DNA from: E44-bin32 sp034430595
Lineage (GTDB): Bacteria; Chloroflexota; Anaerolineae; Anaerolineales; E44-bin32
Reading direction: 5' to 3'
Length of the DNA: 64,000 bases
Assembly (NCBI GenBank): GCA_034430595.1
Contig: DAOUEL010000078.1
Span: 248,001 to 312,000 of the forward strand
Below are positions 34,054-42,285 of this stretch, piece by piece. Position 1 is the first letter of the stretch. Each line of letters starts with the position of its first letter. Position numbers and translations under genes: made by a program. The notes under the pieces were generated by a model. That model ran no database searches. It had not been told where the DNA came from and saw only the letters and a list, made by a program, of their open reading frames with translations.

Positions 34054-34896
34054 ATGCCCATGCCTCAAAGGCCACGTTTGCTGCATTTTCTCCTGTTCTG
34101 TCTGATCACTTCCGGCGCCCTGCTGGCGCTGCCGGCAAGGGCAGCAGCGCTTCCCAATGCACCGCTCGCCCAGCCGACTGCCTTTCCTACCCCTACCCCG
34201 GGGCCGGATGGGCGAATCATCTATATCGTCAAAGAGGGCGATAACCTGTGGACCATCGCTGCCATCGCGGGCATCACCGTCGATGAGTTAATGGCGCTGA
34301 ACGGGATCCAGCCCGGCGATTTTATCACCGCCGGCATGCAGCTGGAACTTGGCACGGGAGGCCCGGTCCAGCCAACAGGCGCTCCCGTGAGCGGAATTTC
34401 GACCGCAACCCCCGTGCCGGTTACGCCGACACCAGCGGTAGGCACCGGTGAGATCTGTGTGCTTTTATTCGAGGACGTGAACGGTGATGGCCGGCTGGAT
34501 GCAGGCGAACCGGCTCTGGCCGGTGGTCAGATCAGCGTGGCTGACGTGACCGGAACCGTGGCGGACGAATACTCGAGCGAAGCGCTCGACCTCGAATTGT
34601 TCCCTTCCGGTTTCTGCTTCACTGACCTGATGAACGGCGATTACAACGTGAGCGCGGCAGTGCCCGAGGGCTATAACCCGACCACCGGGCTCAATGCGCC
34701 GGTGACGCTCAACCCGGGCGATATCAAGTACCTGCAGTTCGGAGCTCAACCAAGCGCCGGGCTTGAAAATGGCGCCGGCCGCACGGGCCGCTCGACGCTG
34801 CTTGGGGTGGTGGGTGCGCTTTTGCTGCTGTCAGCCGGCGCATTGGGCTATTACGCCACCCGCCTTTCTCGCCGTACACCGCGCTCCCTGCGGTAG
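34054..34896 (+). CDS. LysM-domain surface protein with SdrD-B-like domain and C-terminal anchor
   Basis: 280 residues. Signal peptide (about 1-30, LLHFLLFCLITSGALLALPARAAA), a Pro/Thr spacer, then one LysM domain (about 50-97, IYIVKEGDNLWTIAAIAGITVDELMALNGI...AGMQLEL) that binds N-acetylglucosamine-containing wall polymers. A second Thr/Pro spacer leads to a small beta-sandwich of the SdrD-B/Cna-B type (about 130-230) with the calcium-loop-like FEDVNGDGRLDAGEPALAGGQISV. A C-terminal transmembrane helix (LLGVVGALLLLSAGALGYYATRL) and an Arg-rich tail follow, the layout of a membrane-anchored surface protein. Divergent from the exported C39 peptidase, a conceivable partner. Confidence 0.85.
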   Translation: MPMPQRPRLLHFLLFCLITSGALLALPARAAALPNAPLAQPTAFPTPTPGPDGRIIYIVKEGDNLWTIAAIAGITVDELMALNGIQPGDFITAGMQLELGTGGPVQPTGAPVSGISTATPVPVTPTPAVGTGEICVLLFEDVNGDGRLDAGEPALAGGQISVADVTGTVADEYSSEALDLELFPSGFCFTDLMNGDYNVSAAVPEGYNPTTGLNAPVTLNPGDIKYLQFGAQPSAGLENGAGRTGRSTLLGVVGALLLLSAGALGYYATRLSRRTPRSLR

Positions 34897-34968
34897 GCCT
34901 TTTCCACGGGTTTTCATCGCATCATCCTCGATCGTCACTCCCACAATTATTAGGGTGACTTCCTTCAC

Positions 34969-35030
34969 TTGAAACGCGTAAATATCATCCTATAATCATG
35001 TCGTATTTATCATGATAAATACGACATGAT
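34969..35030 (+). promoter_or_regulatory. Promoter overlapped by a 36-bp perfect palindrome
   Basis: TTGAAA (34969-34974), 16-base spacer and TATAAT (34991-34996) form a good promoter. From 34995 to 35030 runs a perfect, loop-free palindrome: ATCATGTCGTATTTATCA followed directly by its reverse complement. It covers the last two bases of the -10 and the start of transcription, the classic place for a repressor site. No T run follows, so it is not a terminator. The downstream reading frames are the small membrane proteins at 35109 and 35363. Confidence 0.7.
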
Positions 35031-35108
35031 GAGATCGCATCGTACATATATAAACGAGATTCCAGCCTTTCCATCATGGACCTGATGGAGGGTGTTCCGG
35101 GGGGTGTC

Positions 35109-35285
35109 ATGCGAAGGCTTAGATCGATTGACAGCGTGCTGATGCGCGGATTAGCCGGCGGAATGGGCCTGGCCGTTATCCTGCTCGACCTGATCGGCAG
35201 AACAGGGCTCGATACAATCATCGTACTGCTGGGGATCGGTCTATTCATGCTTGCATGGTGGTCGTTCATCGCTGAGTTTCACTGA
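35109..35285 (+). CDS. Small membrane protein (58 aa), unknown function
   Basis: I do not recognise it. ATG 35109 follows GGGGGGTGT; ATG 35076 in the same frame would add 11 residues. The product has a short basic N-terminus (MRRLRSIDSVLMR) and two hydrophobic segments (LAGGMGLAVILLDLIG and TIIVLLGIGLFMLAWWSFI). It is the first frame downstream of the promoter with the 36-bp palindrome, so if real it is the most directly controlled gene. Its end is 77 bases before the next membrane gene. Confidence 0.5.
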   Translation: MRRLRSIDSVLMRGLAGGMGLAVILLDLIGRTGLDTIIVLLGIGLFMLAWWSFIAEFH

Positions 35286-35362
35286 GTGCGAGGCTTGACG
35301 ATTCTTCTTCGTGAGTTGCTCAATACCGCTCAAAGATAAACCCTAGGGAGGGAATTTCTCAA

Positions 35363-35794
35363 ATGTCCACTCGGTTCATTCGCTGGCCGCTGATTGTCCT
35401 GAATGTCTTTCTCGCCCTGACCGCTTTTGCAGGAGGAGTTGGATTAATGGCCAACTTGAACGCACCGCCTGTTGAAACGCTGGCAGGCTCGATCTTTTCT
35501 TCTTTCTTCCTGCCCGGCCTGGCGCTGTTTGTGCTTGTCGGCGGGGTCGCGGCTCTGGCAGCCATCCTGGAAGTTCGCAGGCAAAACTACGCAGCTCTGA
35601 TGTCACTTGCCGCAGGCTTGTTCATTCTGTTCTTTGAGTTTGTAGAAGTACTTGTGATTGGATCCGATCTAGGTGCGGCGCGCACGCTTCAGGCCTTCTA
35701 TGCCAGCCTCGGGCTGGTCATCGTGGTACTGGCTGGAGCGCAGATGGCCGCGCAGCGCAGGTCCATCAACCGCAAGCAGGCCTACGAAAGCTGA
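35363..35794 (+). CDS. Four-helix membrane protein, unknown function
   Basis: 143 residues with four predicted transmembrane helices (about 8-30, 45-68, 75-95 and 108-130) and a short charged C-terminus (AAQRRSINRKQAYES). AGGGAGGG lies upstream of the ATG. No conserved catalytic residues are visible. It follows the palindrome-controlled region and precedes another membrane gene on the same strand by 83 bases, so the three may be one transcript. Function unknown. Confidence 0.7.
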   Translation: MSTRFIRWPLIVLNVFLALTAFAGGVGLMANLNAPPVETLAGSIFSSFFLPGLALFVLVGGVAALAAILEVRRQNYAALMSLAAGLFILFFEFVEVLVIGSDLGAARTLQAFYASLGLVIVVLAGAQMAAQRRSINRKQAYES

Positions 35795-35877
35795 ACCTAC
35801 CGACCGCTGGAAGAATGCAGCGGCGGCAGTGATTCAACCCGCCAAGCTTCATCCGGTAGAAGGAGGTCTATCCGTCG

Positions 35878-36447
35878 ATGTCCCCTTTTGAATACATCAG
35901 CTTGCTGACTTCGATCGTGCTCGCGATCGGGATCACACGCATCTTGACAGGTGTCGGGAAGGTCGTGCAGCTGCACTCGAACCTGCGGATCTACTGGGTG
36001 CACCTGATGTGGACAGCCAATGTCTTCTTGTGGCTGCTGTTGAACTGGTGGATTCTCTTCCGCTGGCACACCTACGAAGGTTGGACGTTCTTCCTGTTCT
36101 TATTCGTCCTTGTCAGCCCTATCGTTGCCTTCCTGCTCTCCGTCGTCCTGCTGCCCGAACCGCTTGATGGTGGCACCGATCTTAAGCAGCTTTTCTTCGA
36201 GAACCGCCGCTGGTTTTTCTCGCTCGCCGCGCTGCTGCCCCCGATTGATGCCATTGATACGCTGCTTAAGGGATGGGATCATTTCCTCGCTCAAGGAATC
36301 CAGTATCCGATCGTCCTGATCGTCGTCTTCAGCCTCTGCATTCTAGGCATCTTCTCGAAGGATGAAAAATTCCACGCCGGGTTCGCAGTCTTCTTCCTGT
36401 TGTTTATTCTGGCTTTTATCAGCCTCAACCTTAGGATTTTGACCTGA
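35878..36447 (+). CDS. Multi-pass membrane protein, unknown function
   Basis: 189 residues, six predicted helices, ATG preceded by GAAGGAGG. The start SPFEYISLLTSIVLAIGITRILTGVG and the aromatic-rich YWVHLMWTANVFLWLLLNWWILFRW look like a conserved family of bacterial membrane proteins of unknown role found singly in many phyla. No signal or catalytic motif is seen. Likely cotranscribed with the gene at 35363. Confidence 0.72.
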   Translation: MSPFEYISLLTSIVLAIGITRILTGVGKVVQLHSNLRIYWVHLMWTANVFLWLLLNWWILFRWHTYEGWTFFLFLFVLVSPIVAFLLSVVLLPEPLDGGTDLKQLFFENRRWFFSLAALLPPIDAIDTLLKGWDHFLAQGIQYPIVLIVVFSLCILGIFSKDEKFHAGFAVFFLLFILAFISLNLRILT

Positions 36448-36885
36448 ATCGATTCTCGGCGGAATTTTGCAAACTCAGATCATGCAGAGCTGCCGACATA
36501 TTTAATCTACGTTATGACGCGCCTCGAACAGCAGTAAGATTCACGTTGGATTGGGGTGGCCGTCGCGCTGCTCACCCCAGCACTGCAGCACTCTGTTTCA
36601 CCGCTGACCCTTCATTGACGTTTCATGCTGTAACCCCTTGGCATGTTCATCCTATTTGCCTACGATCAAGGGCTGAAGGTAAAGCTGCGCCCAAGCCTGT
36701 TTCCTTACCTGTGTATCGGGCATGCTCTGATCGACATGACAACCGTGGTGATGATCCTGACTCTCTAACTATAGCGAGCAGACCAGCGCACCCAGAATCC
36801 GCTAGTTCAAACCCATCAGTTCTATCGAATGGGATAACTTTCGTTGTATGATCTGAGTTGATAGTGCCCCGGGCGCTCTGCGCCC
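36448..36885. other. Intergenic region of about 490 bases, no gene seen
   Basis: Frames open here on both strands have no ribosome-binding site and no protein-like composition. Base composition is lower in GC than the flanking genes. The only clear feature is the promoter at its right end (36886-36894). Confidence 0.5.
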
Positions 36886-36894
36886 TGCTACAAT
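36886..36894 (+). promoter_or_regulatory. Extended -10 promoter element
   Basis: TGC-TACAAT, 42 bases before the ATG at 36937. TTGATA at 36858-36863 is too far away (25 bases) to be its -35. Confidence 0.5.
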
Positions 36895-36936
36895 ACCGAG
36901 GTAGGGCGGTCGCCGACTCTCGAAGGAGGAGCTCCG

Positions 36937-37365
36937 ATGGAGATACTGGCTGACTTGCTGATGGCTGCATCCGAGGATGCCCCTGCCATCATCGCCTCTG
37001 ATTACCCGCTTGGCAGTTATCGCGGCGTCAATATCGATGGCCTTGACCCGCTCATGCTGGTTGCGCTGCACGTCTCCTGTACGGGAAAGGAATTTGAGCC
37101 GTTAGCGGAGCAGTACCTGCCAGTCGCGCAGGCATCGGAAAGCGGCCCCTGGTTGGTCCAGTTTCCAGCGGAGCTGACCGAATACATCGCCAGCTTGCAA
37201 CCTCCCGATTACCCCGCTGCCGCAATGAGTTGGACCGCAGTGAACATGCCAGCCGGTGTGGAACTCTCAAACCAGGCTGGCGAGAAATTCCTAGGCCAAA
37301 TGGGATATCTTGCTCACACCGCGGTGTTTGACAAGAAAGTACTTTTCCTTTACGTATACAGTTGA
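36937..37365 (+). CDS. Soluble protein of unknown function (142 aa)
   Basis: ATG 36937 has a strong AAGGAGGAG site and a promoter 42 bases upstream, so the gene is very likely real. The product is acidic and globular-looking, with no membrane segment or signal peptide: SEDAPAIIASDYPLGSYRGVNIDGLDPLMLVALHVS, then EFEPLAEQYLPVAQASESGPWLVQFPAELTEYIASL. The regular spacing of hydrophobic residues suggests an alpha/beta fold. I recognise no family. It is a single-gene unit among membrane proteins. Confidence 0.65.
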   Translation: MEILADLLMAASEDAPAIIASDYPLGSYRGVNIDGLDPLMLVALHVSCTGKEFEPLAEQYLPVAQASESGPWLVQFPAELTEYIASLQPPDYPAAAMSWTAVNMPAGVELSNQAGEKFLGQMGYLAHTAVFDKKVLFLYVYS

Positions 37366-37536
37366 TAGGCGCTCGGTCCGGTGTAGCCACCTTTCAACAG
37401 GCATCAGAAAACATCCCGACATGAATACCCCAACCCACCGATATGCATCGCGCTTGGTCCTGCGATCGGATAGTTATACCGGGGTAATTTCCCAGACGGT
37501 TCGTTCTGCAGGCAGGCTGTCGGTGCGGGGGAAACG

Positions 37537-37977
37537 ATGAACAGATTTGATTTCTGGATCCGCTGGTTGATCGTTGCGTCGGCAGGTGTTGTCGTTTTCG
37601 GGTTGATGCTGGCCTTCTTTCCAAATATGCCGCTTCTGGGGCCGATCAATGACCAGCTTGAGACTGTCTTTGCGCTCGATCCACCCTCGCCAGGTTTTCA
37701 CCCCTTCCAACACTGGATCTACGGTGCCTGGGGCGCGACCATCGCCGGCTGGGGTTTGCTGGTGTCTTTTACGGTCTGGCTACCCCTGCGTAAGAAGGAA
37801 CGCTGGGCCTGGTATGGATTAGCTGCCTCGCTACTGTTCTGGTACCTGCTCGACACCGCAATATCGCTTTCCTATGGCGTCACCGACAACGCTATCCTGA
37901 ACACTGTCGTCCTGATCTTCCTTGGGCTGCCTCTGTTCATGATTGGACGTGATCTGATTTCCAACCAGGCTACCTGA
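37537..37977 (+). CDS. Four-helix membrane protein, unknown function; a decayed copy lies 2 kb downstream
   Basis: 146 residues, four predicted helices with a Trp/Arg-rich N-terminus (MNRFDFWIRWLIVASAGVVVFGLML), a Phe/Pro-rich outer loop and a last helix pair ending WYLLDTAISLSYGVTDNAILNTVVLIFLGLPLFMIG. GGGGGAAACG lies before the ATG. A fragment closely matching residues about 105-140 occurs at 39.6-39.8 kb, so this region has undergone duplication. Function unknown. Confidence 0.65.
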   Translation: MNRFDFWIRWLIVASAGVVVFGLMLAFFPNMPLLGPINDQLETVFALDPPSPGFHPFQHWIYGAWGATIAGWGLLVSFTVWLPLRKKERWAWYGLAASLLFWYLLDTAISLSYGVTDNAILNTVVLIFLGLPLFMIGRDLISNQAT

Positions 37978-38357
37978 GGCGCTGTTTATCCAGAAAGCAC
38001 AGTAAACCTGGAGACGGTGCGTGTCAGCTACTGTGATCTGGCTGAGGCCAGCCATCTTGCACCGCTCTTTTTCAGGAGGACACAGCGAGTACAGAGGCAG
38101 CGTAATGGATTCTGCTGGAGAAGATTGGTACCAGTCGACTGAAGGTGAACCGAACAACTGGCCTTCACATCTGGCCGTAACCTTCCTGGTCTCCGCAACT
38201 TCAGGCGTGCCATTGCATGGCTGACACTGGAATTGATGCGCGGGTTTATCTCGAAAAAACCCACCACCGCAGGCGAATAAAGCTTGATTGCCTGACAACT
38301 ATCGTTTCACACCATAATTTGGAATAATGGTTCCAGTACATTTTCCGCTGGTGGTCT
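37978..38357. other. Intergenic region of about 380 bases, no gene seen
   Basis: Short frames on both strands lack ribosome-binding sites and protein-like translations. The last 80 bases become AT-rich (around TAATTTGGAATAATGG, 38316-38331), which may hold the promoter of the next gene, but no -35/-10 pair is convincing. Confidence 0.4.
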
Positions 38358-39527
38358 ATGATCACTAAAGGTGGTTCTGTCCATTTTGAAAAGACACCGA
38401 GCTCGATGAAGAATAGTGAACGTAATTATGTAGAACTTCTTGTCGCCGCGTTAAGTATCGTGACGGTCATAATCCTTTTTGCTGTTTTTTTCAGTCAAAT
38501 ACCAACCCAGCACAACACCTTAGCCATGGATTGGAAAACCGAATGGGCAGCCATCCGGCAAGGTAATCTTCAATATCTCTCTGTAGACGGTATACGGTTT
38601 CCCCCCTGGTCGATGGTTCCCCTGCTGCCCCTTGGGTTCTTGCCCATGCAAGCCGCCTGGGGAATTCTGGCAGGGATGGGCGTCATGATCCTGGTTGCGA
38701 GTGTACCAGAAACGCGACCAAAACCACTTTATTGGGTTAGTGTCTTACTTGTGGTCATCTCCTTTCCAACCGTACGCAACATCGTTGATGGCAATATGGA
38801 AAATATTGTCGTTGCAGGCGTACTGTTGATTTTGATGGGGTATTCTTCGGAACGTGTACCTATCCTGGTAATCGGACTTTTACTGGCCACGATCAAACTA
38901 CAAGAAGTGACGCTCCTGCTGGTCGTCCTGGTTATCTATGTCTTACGATCCTGGAAGCCCAGCACGATGTTGAAAGCGGGCTTGAGCATCACGGCGTTGA
39001 TCGGCCTATCGCTCCTCTGGCGTGGAAAAGGCTGGTTCGAGGCTGTCTTTGGGCTGAACTATCAAAAGTACACTAACAGCATTATTGATATTAGCCTGAC
39101 CGGCGCCCTCAGCCGCATCGGGATTACCTCTCCGATCGTTAGTACCTCCTTGTGGATTGCTATAGCTGTATGCTCGGTTCTCGTTGCCTGGAAGAGCCGC
39201 ATGTTGCTGACCCGTGAAAAAGCGGGTATGCTGATCGCGGCCTCGCTTCTGACCGCCCCATACGCGGCGGGCAACAGTGTATTAAGTGTTCTCGCAATTG
39301 GTTTGATTCCGTATTTTCAGTCCAACCGACTTCTGGGCGGGTTCTTCATCCTGCTAGTAAATCTGCCTTACCTTTGGTCAGTAGGTACCCTCTACGCTTA
39401 TCAATCGATTTTCTGGTCAGCTTTGGTGTTCCTGTTCTGGATCGTTCTTGCGCGTAGGTGCTTGGCGATGGCCCGTGCGAGTGACCGCCCCCAGGGTGCG
39501 GACGAGCATCAAGTTCAAGAGGCCTGA
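38358..39527 (+). CDS. GT87/DUF2029-like polytopic membrane glycosyltransferase (putative)
   Basis: 389 residues with about ten predicted helices. An Asp early in the first outer loop (AMDWKTEWAAIRQG) and the pattern FPPWSMVPLLPLGFLP...RNIVDGNMENIVVAGVLLILMGY resemble GT-C fold mannosyltransferases of the GT87/DUF2029 group, where a Gly-Gln/Asn-N-rich loop precedes the next helix. They use polyprenyl-phosphate mannose as donor; whether this one does is unknown. The start may instead be ATG 38406. The 5' third is clearly richer in A and T than its neighbours, which fits recent transfer. No other sugar-transfer genes are adjacent. Confidence 0.55.
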   Translation: MITKGGSVHFEKTPSSMKNSERNYVELLVAALSIVTVIILFAVFFSQIPTQHNTLAMDWKTEWAAIRQGNLQYLSVDGIRFPPWSMVPLLPLGFLPMQAAWGILAGMGVMILVASVPETRPKPLYWVSVLLVVISFPTVRNIVDGNMENIVVAGVLLILMGYSSERVPILVIGLLLATIKLQEVTLLLVVLVIYVLRSWKPSTMLKAGLSITALIGLSLLWRGKGWFEAVFGLNYQKYTNSIIDISLTGALSRIGITSPIVSTSLWIAIAVCSVLVAWKSRMLLTREKAGMLIAASLLTAPYAAGNSVLSVLAIGLIPYFQSNRLLGGFFILLVNLPYLWSVGTLYAYQSIFWSALVFLFWIVLARRCLAMARASDRPQGADEHQVQEA

Positions 39528-39599
39528 CGACGAAGAGGAGTCTCCTAAAGCCCGTACTTTCAATGCAGAGAAACAGCATCTTGTGGTCCGGTTCCTGTC

Positions 39600-39780
39600 C
39601 GGGCTTGCATGGGTCGGCCTGTCATTTTTCGCTCCCCTGGTCCTAGACGGCTTCGCTCGAAATCGGGCACCTGCTTGACAGCGAGATTTCTTTAACCTAT
39701 GGCGCGACCAGCAATGCGGTTTTGAACACCGTCTTCCTGCTTTTCCTCGGGCTGCTGCTCATTTACGGTAGCCTGCCGTA
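39600..39780 (+). pseudogene. Decayed C-terminal fragment of a paralogue of the 37537 membrane gene
   Basis: From about 39671 the frame reads HLLDSEISLTYGATSNAVLNTVFLLFLGLLLIYG, matching YLLDTAISLSYGVTDNAILNTVVLIFLGLPLFMIG at the end of the gene at 37537. Just upstream, in another frame, GLAWVGLSFFAPLVLD resembles that gene's AWYGLAASLLFWYLLD. A stop (TAG, 39644) lies between the two pieces in the main frame. The first two thirds of the gene are missing. The piece is broken by at least one frameshift. Confidence 0.65.
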
Positions 39781-39918
39781 AGGCCTCCCCGATTTCCAAA
39801 CTGCACGACTGAGATGACTCCAGCGGGAGGCGCTTGCCAGCTTGCGGTAAGCGTGATACGGTCTCCCGTCTTCCGAATGCCGTCTTGCGGGTGTGGCGCT
39901 GTGTGCAGGGGTGCGTGA

Positions 39919-41282
39919 ATGGGAACAGCAGACCCAGGGCGAAGCACAGCAGAAACGGGAAGCAAGCTGCGCGGCATGCAGGCGTTTTACGTCCTGTGGA
40001 CCGGCCAGTTTGTCTCAATCTTCGCCAGTCGTATGACGGGCTTTGCCATCACGCTCTGGGCCTGGGACCTGACCGGCACCGCCACCGGCCTGGTGCTGGT
40101 AGGGGTTATCTCTTACATCCCGGGCGTCCTGCTCAGCCCATTTGCCGGGACACTTGTCGACAGGTGGAACCGCAAACCGGTCATGGCGCTGGCTGATACA
40201 GGAGCGGCGATCTCCACCGCGATCTTACTGGTGCTGTTTGCTGCCGGAAGCGCCCGCATCTGGCATCTGTATCTGCTCGGGGCTGTCGAGAGCGCCTTCG
40301 GCGCGTTCCAGTATCCGGCCTATTCGGCTGTCGTCACGACATGGTCCCCAAATCCCAATTCGCACGTGCCAATGGCATGGCGACTGTGGTCCGGTCCGCC
40401 TCAGGTATTGCAGCACCGCTGCTCGCTGGTGCGCTGCTGGCGGTAGTCGAGATTCCCACCATCATGGTGATCGATTTGATCACCTTCGGCTTTGCGCTTT
40501 TCACTCTGGCGATTATCTATATCCCGCAACCAGAGCTCTCTCAGGAAGCCCAGCAGGCAAGAGGATCGATCTGGGCGGAGACCCGCTACGGTTTGAGCTA
40601 TATCCTGGCCCGTAAAAGCTTGACGGCTATCTTCCTGCTCTTCACCGCCTCCAACATCCACGCCGCGTTTGGTTATCCAATGATGACGCCGATGATCCTG
40701 GCGAAGACCGGCGACGATACGGTAATCCTTGGCCTGTCCAGATCGGCCGGATCGCTCGGCTTCCTTATCGGGGGCCTGGTGATGACCTTCTGGGGTGGCC
40801 CGAAGAAGCGCATTCATGCGGTTAACATGAGCTTCATCCTGTGGGGCTTGATCGGGGCGTTTGTTTTCGGGCCAGCCTGGTCGCTGCCAGCCTGGTTGAT
40901 CGGCTCGTTCACTATGGCCGTTTTCAACCCGATCATCAACAGCGCATATATTGCCATCCTGCAGGCAAAAATTGAGCAGGACCTGCAGGGCCGGATCTTC
41001 GGACTCGAAAATGCAATTTCGAAGGTGTCTTTTCCACTGGGTCAACTGCTTGCCGGGCAACTGGCTGATCGCGTTTTTGAACCAGCGCTGATGCAAGGCG
41101 GTGCTTTAGCTGGACTCCTCGGCCCGATCTTCGGCACCGGCCGGGGGGCAGGGATTGGCCTGGTAATTGTTATCGGTGGGGTCATCGCGATTGTCAACGG
41201 CTTGGCTGGATACCTGATCCAGCCGATACGGGAGATCGAGTCCATACTCCCGGACCGGGGAGTGGCCGAGGGGGCTGCCTGA
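39919..41282 (+). pseudogene. MFS transporter gene split by a frameshift near 40340
   Basis: The first part (from ATG 39919) gives helices 1-4 of an MFS carrier, with motif A GTLVDRWNRKPVMALAD, up to FQYPAYSAVVTT. The frame then runs into nonsense. The correct continuation, MVPKSQFARANGMATVVRSASGIAAPLLAG, begins in another frame at 40341 and goes on for 313 codons to the normal end. The two parts meet with one base missing (or two extra) at about 40338-40341, beside CCCC. Intact, the protein would be about 450 residues and belong to the same macrolide-efflux-like subfamily as the gene at 9124. Either a recent pseudogene or a sequencing error. Confidence 0.8.
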
Positions 41283-41330
41283 GGCCCAGCTGGGGTTTTA
41301 TCAGGTTTGGTGCTTTAATAGCCGGTCACA

Positions 41331-41361
41331 ATGCCAAACATGGCAGTCCGTTTGGTATGAT
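41331..41361 (+). promoter_or_regulatory. Promoter with overlapping inverted repeat before the J-domain gene
   Basis: TGG-TATGAT (41353-41361) is an extended -10. It is overlapped by the right arm of the inverted repeat ATGCCAAAC (41331-41339) / GTTTGGTAT (41350-41358), eight of nine bases matching, with ten bases between arms. A repressor bound there would block the promoter. Confidence 0.45.
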
Positions 41362-41387
41362 GACTGGTAGAGGTGCTGGCAGGAAAC

Positions 41388-42194
41388 ATGTTTCAACGAA
41401 GGAATCAACACTCACTCAAGCGGGCGCTCGATCAAGCGAGCGACGGCGAGCTGCGTGACCTGCAGGAAGAACTCAACTGGCGGCAGGAACGGGTCGCTCA
41501 GCTCGAGTTTGAGCTTTCGGATACGAACGCCAATCTTGGGCGATTTAACCAGAAGCTCGAAGATCGGCTCGGAGCGCTGCAAACCCGGCTGGAAGAGCTT
41601 GAACTTGAGGTCGAACAGGCCCGATTGCGTGCCGCCCGCAGGGCACAATGGGGTGACAGGGCTGATTCTCCAGACCTGCACGTCGATGTACTTGAGCAGT
41701 ATCGGCGTACATGGACTCCAAAGGAAAAGCCACCACCACCCCCAACCGAAGAGCCGGGTGTTTCTGAGCAGACCAAGGCTGAGTTAAAGTCGTTATTCCG
41801 GGCGCTCGCCAAGCGCTTTCATCCCGATCTGGTCACAGACCCGGAGGAGAAGCGCTGGCGGGTAAAAATCATGGCCCAGGTAAATGAAGCCTACGCCGCC
41901 CTGGATGTGACTGAGTTAAGGCGCTTGAGTACCAAGCCCGATCGAGCCGGGGCACCAGTTGAGAAGACACGCGAGCAAATCCTGACCGATTTACGGAATG
42001 AGATTCGGCGTCTGGACGGCGTTATTCGCAGCCTTGAGCGGAGTCTGGCTGATTTGATTAATTCGCACACGGTCCAGCTTATGCTGGAAGTGACCATTGC
42101 AGAACGCAGCGGGCGAAATCTACTGGACGAGATGGCCGTGGACCTGCGGCAGAAGATCGCCGATCTGGAAGCCGAATACGCCAGACTCACCTAG
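41388..42194 (+). CDS. J-domain (DnaJ-like) protein with coiled coils
   Basis: 268 residues, ATG 41388 after GGCAGGAAAC. Residues 10-90 are a coiled coil (DGELRDLQEELNWRQERVAQLEFELS). A run of prolines (about 113-122) leads to a J domain (about 128-180) with the essential HPD at 145-147 (LFRALAKRFHPDLVTDPEEKRWRVKIMAQVNEAYAAL). A second coiled coil follows (about 195-268). There is no Gly/Phe region or zinc centre, so it is a type III J protein that may bring a DnaK-type chaperone to a special client through its coiled coils. The target is unknown. Confidence 0.85.
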   Translation: MFQRRNQHSLKRALDQASDGELRDLQEELNWRQERVAQLEFELSDTNANLGRFNQKLEDRLGALQTRLEELELEVEQARLRAARRAQWGDRADSPDLHVDVLEQYRRTWTPKEKPPPPPTEEPGVSEQTKAELKSLFRALAKRFHPDLVTDPEEKRWRVKIMAQVNEAYAALDVTELRRLSTKPDRAGAPVEKTREQILTDLRNEIRRLDGVIRSLERSLADLINSHTVQLMLEVTIAERSGRNLLDEMAVDLRQKIADLEAEYARLT

Positions 42195-42215
42195 ATCGTT
42201 GAAGATGGAACTTAG

Positions 42216-42253
42216 AAAGCATGAGGCGGGCTTGAGCCCGCCTCATGCTTTTC
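42216..42253. terminator. Bidirectional terminator between the J-domain gene and acnA
   Basis: A 16-base perfect stem (AAAGCATGAGGCGGGC / GCCCGCCTCATGCTTT) with TTGA loop and short T tracts on both sides, between two convergent genes. Confidence 0.88.
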
Positions 42254-42285
42254 CCGTGAGGTTGATGTGCGATGAAGTTACTGCC

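Noticed and set aside
34995..35030. The 36-bp palindrome as a terminator
   Set aside because: No T run follows, it has no loop bases and it overlaps a promoter -10 and the expected transcription start.
36546..36851. Open frame of about 100 codons in the 36.5-36.9 kb gap
   Set aside because: No ribosome-binding site, Cys/His/Ser-scattered translation without hydrophobic pattern; does not look like a protein.
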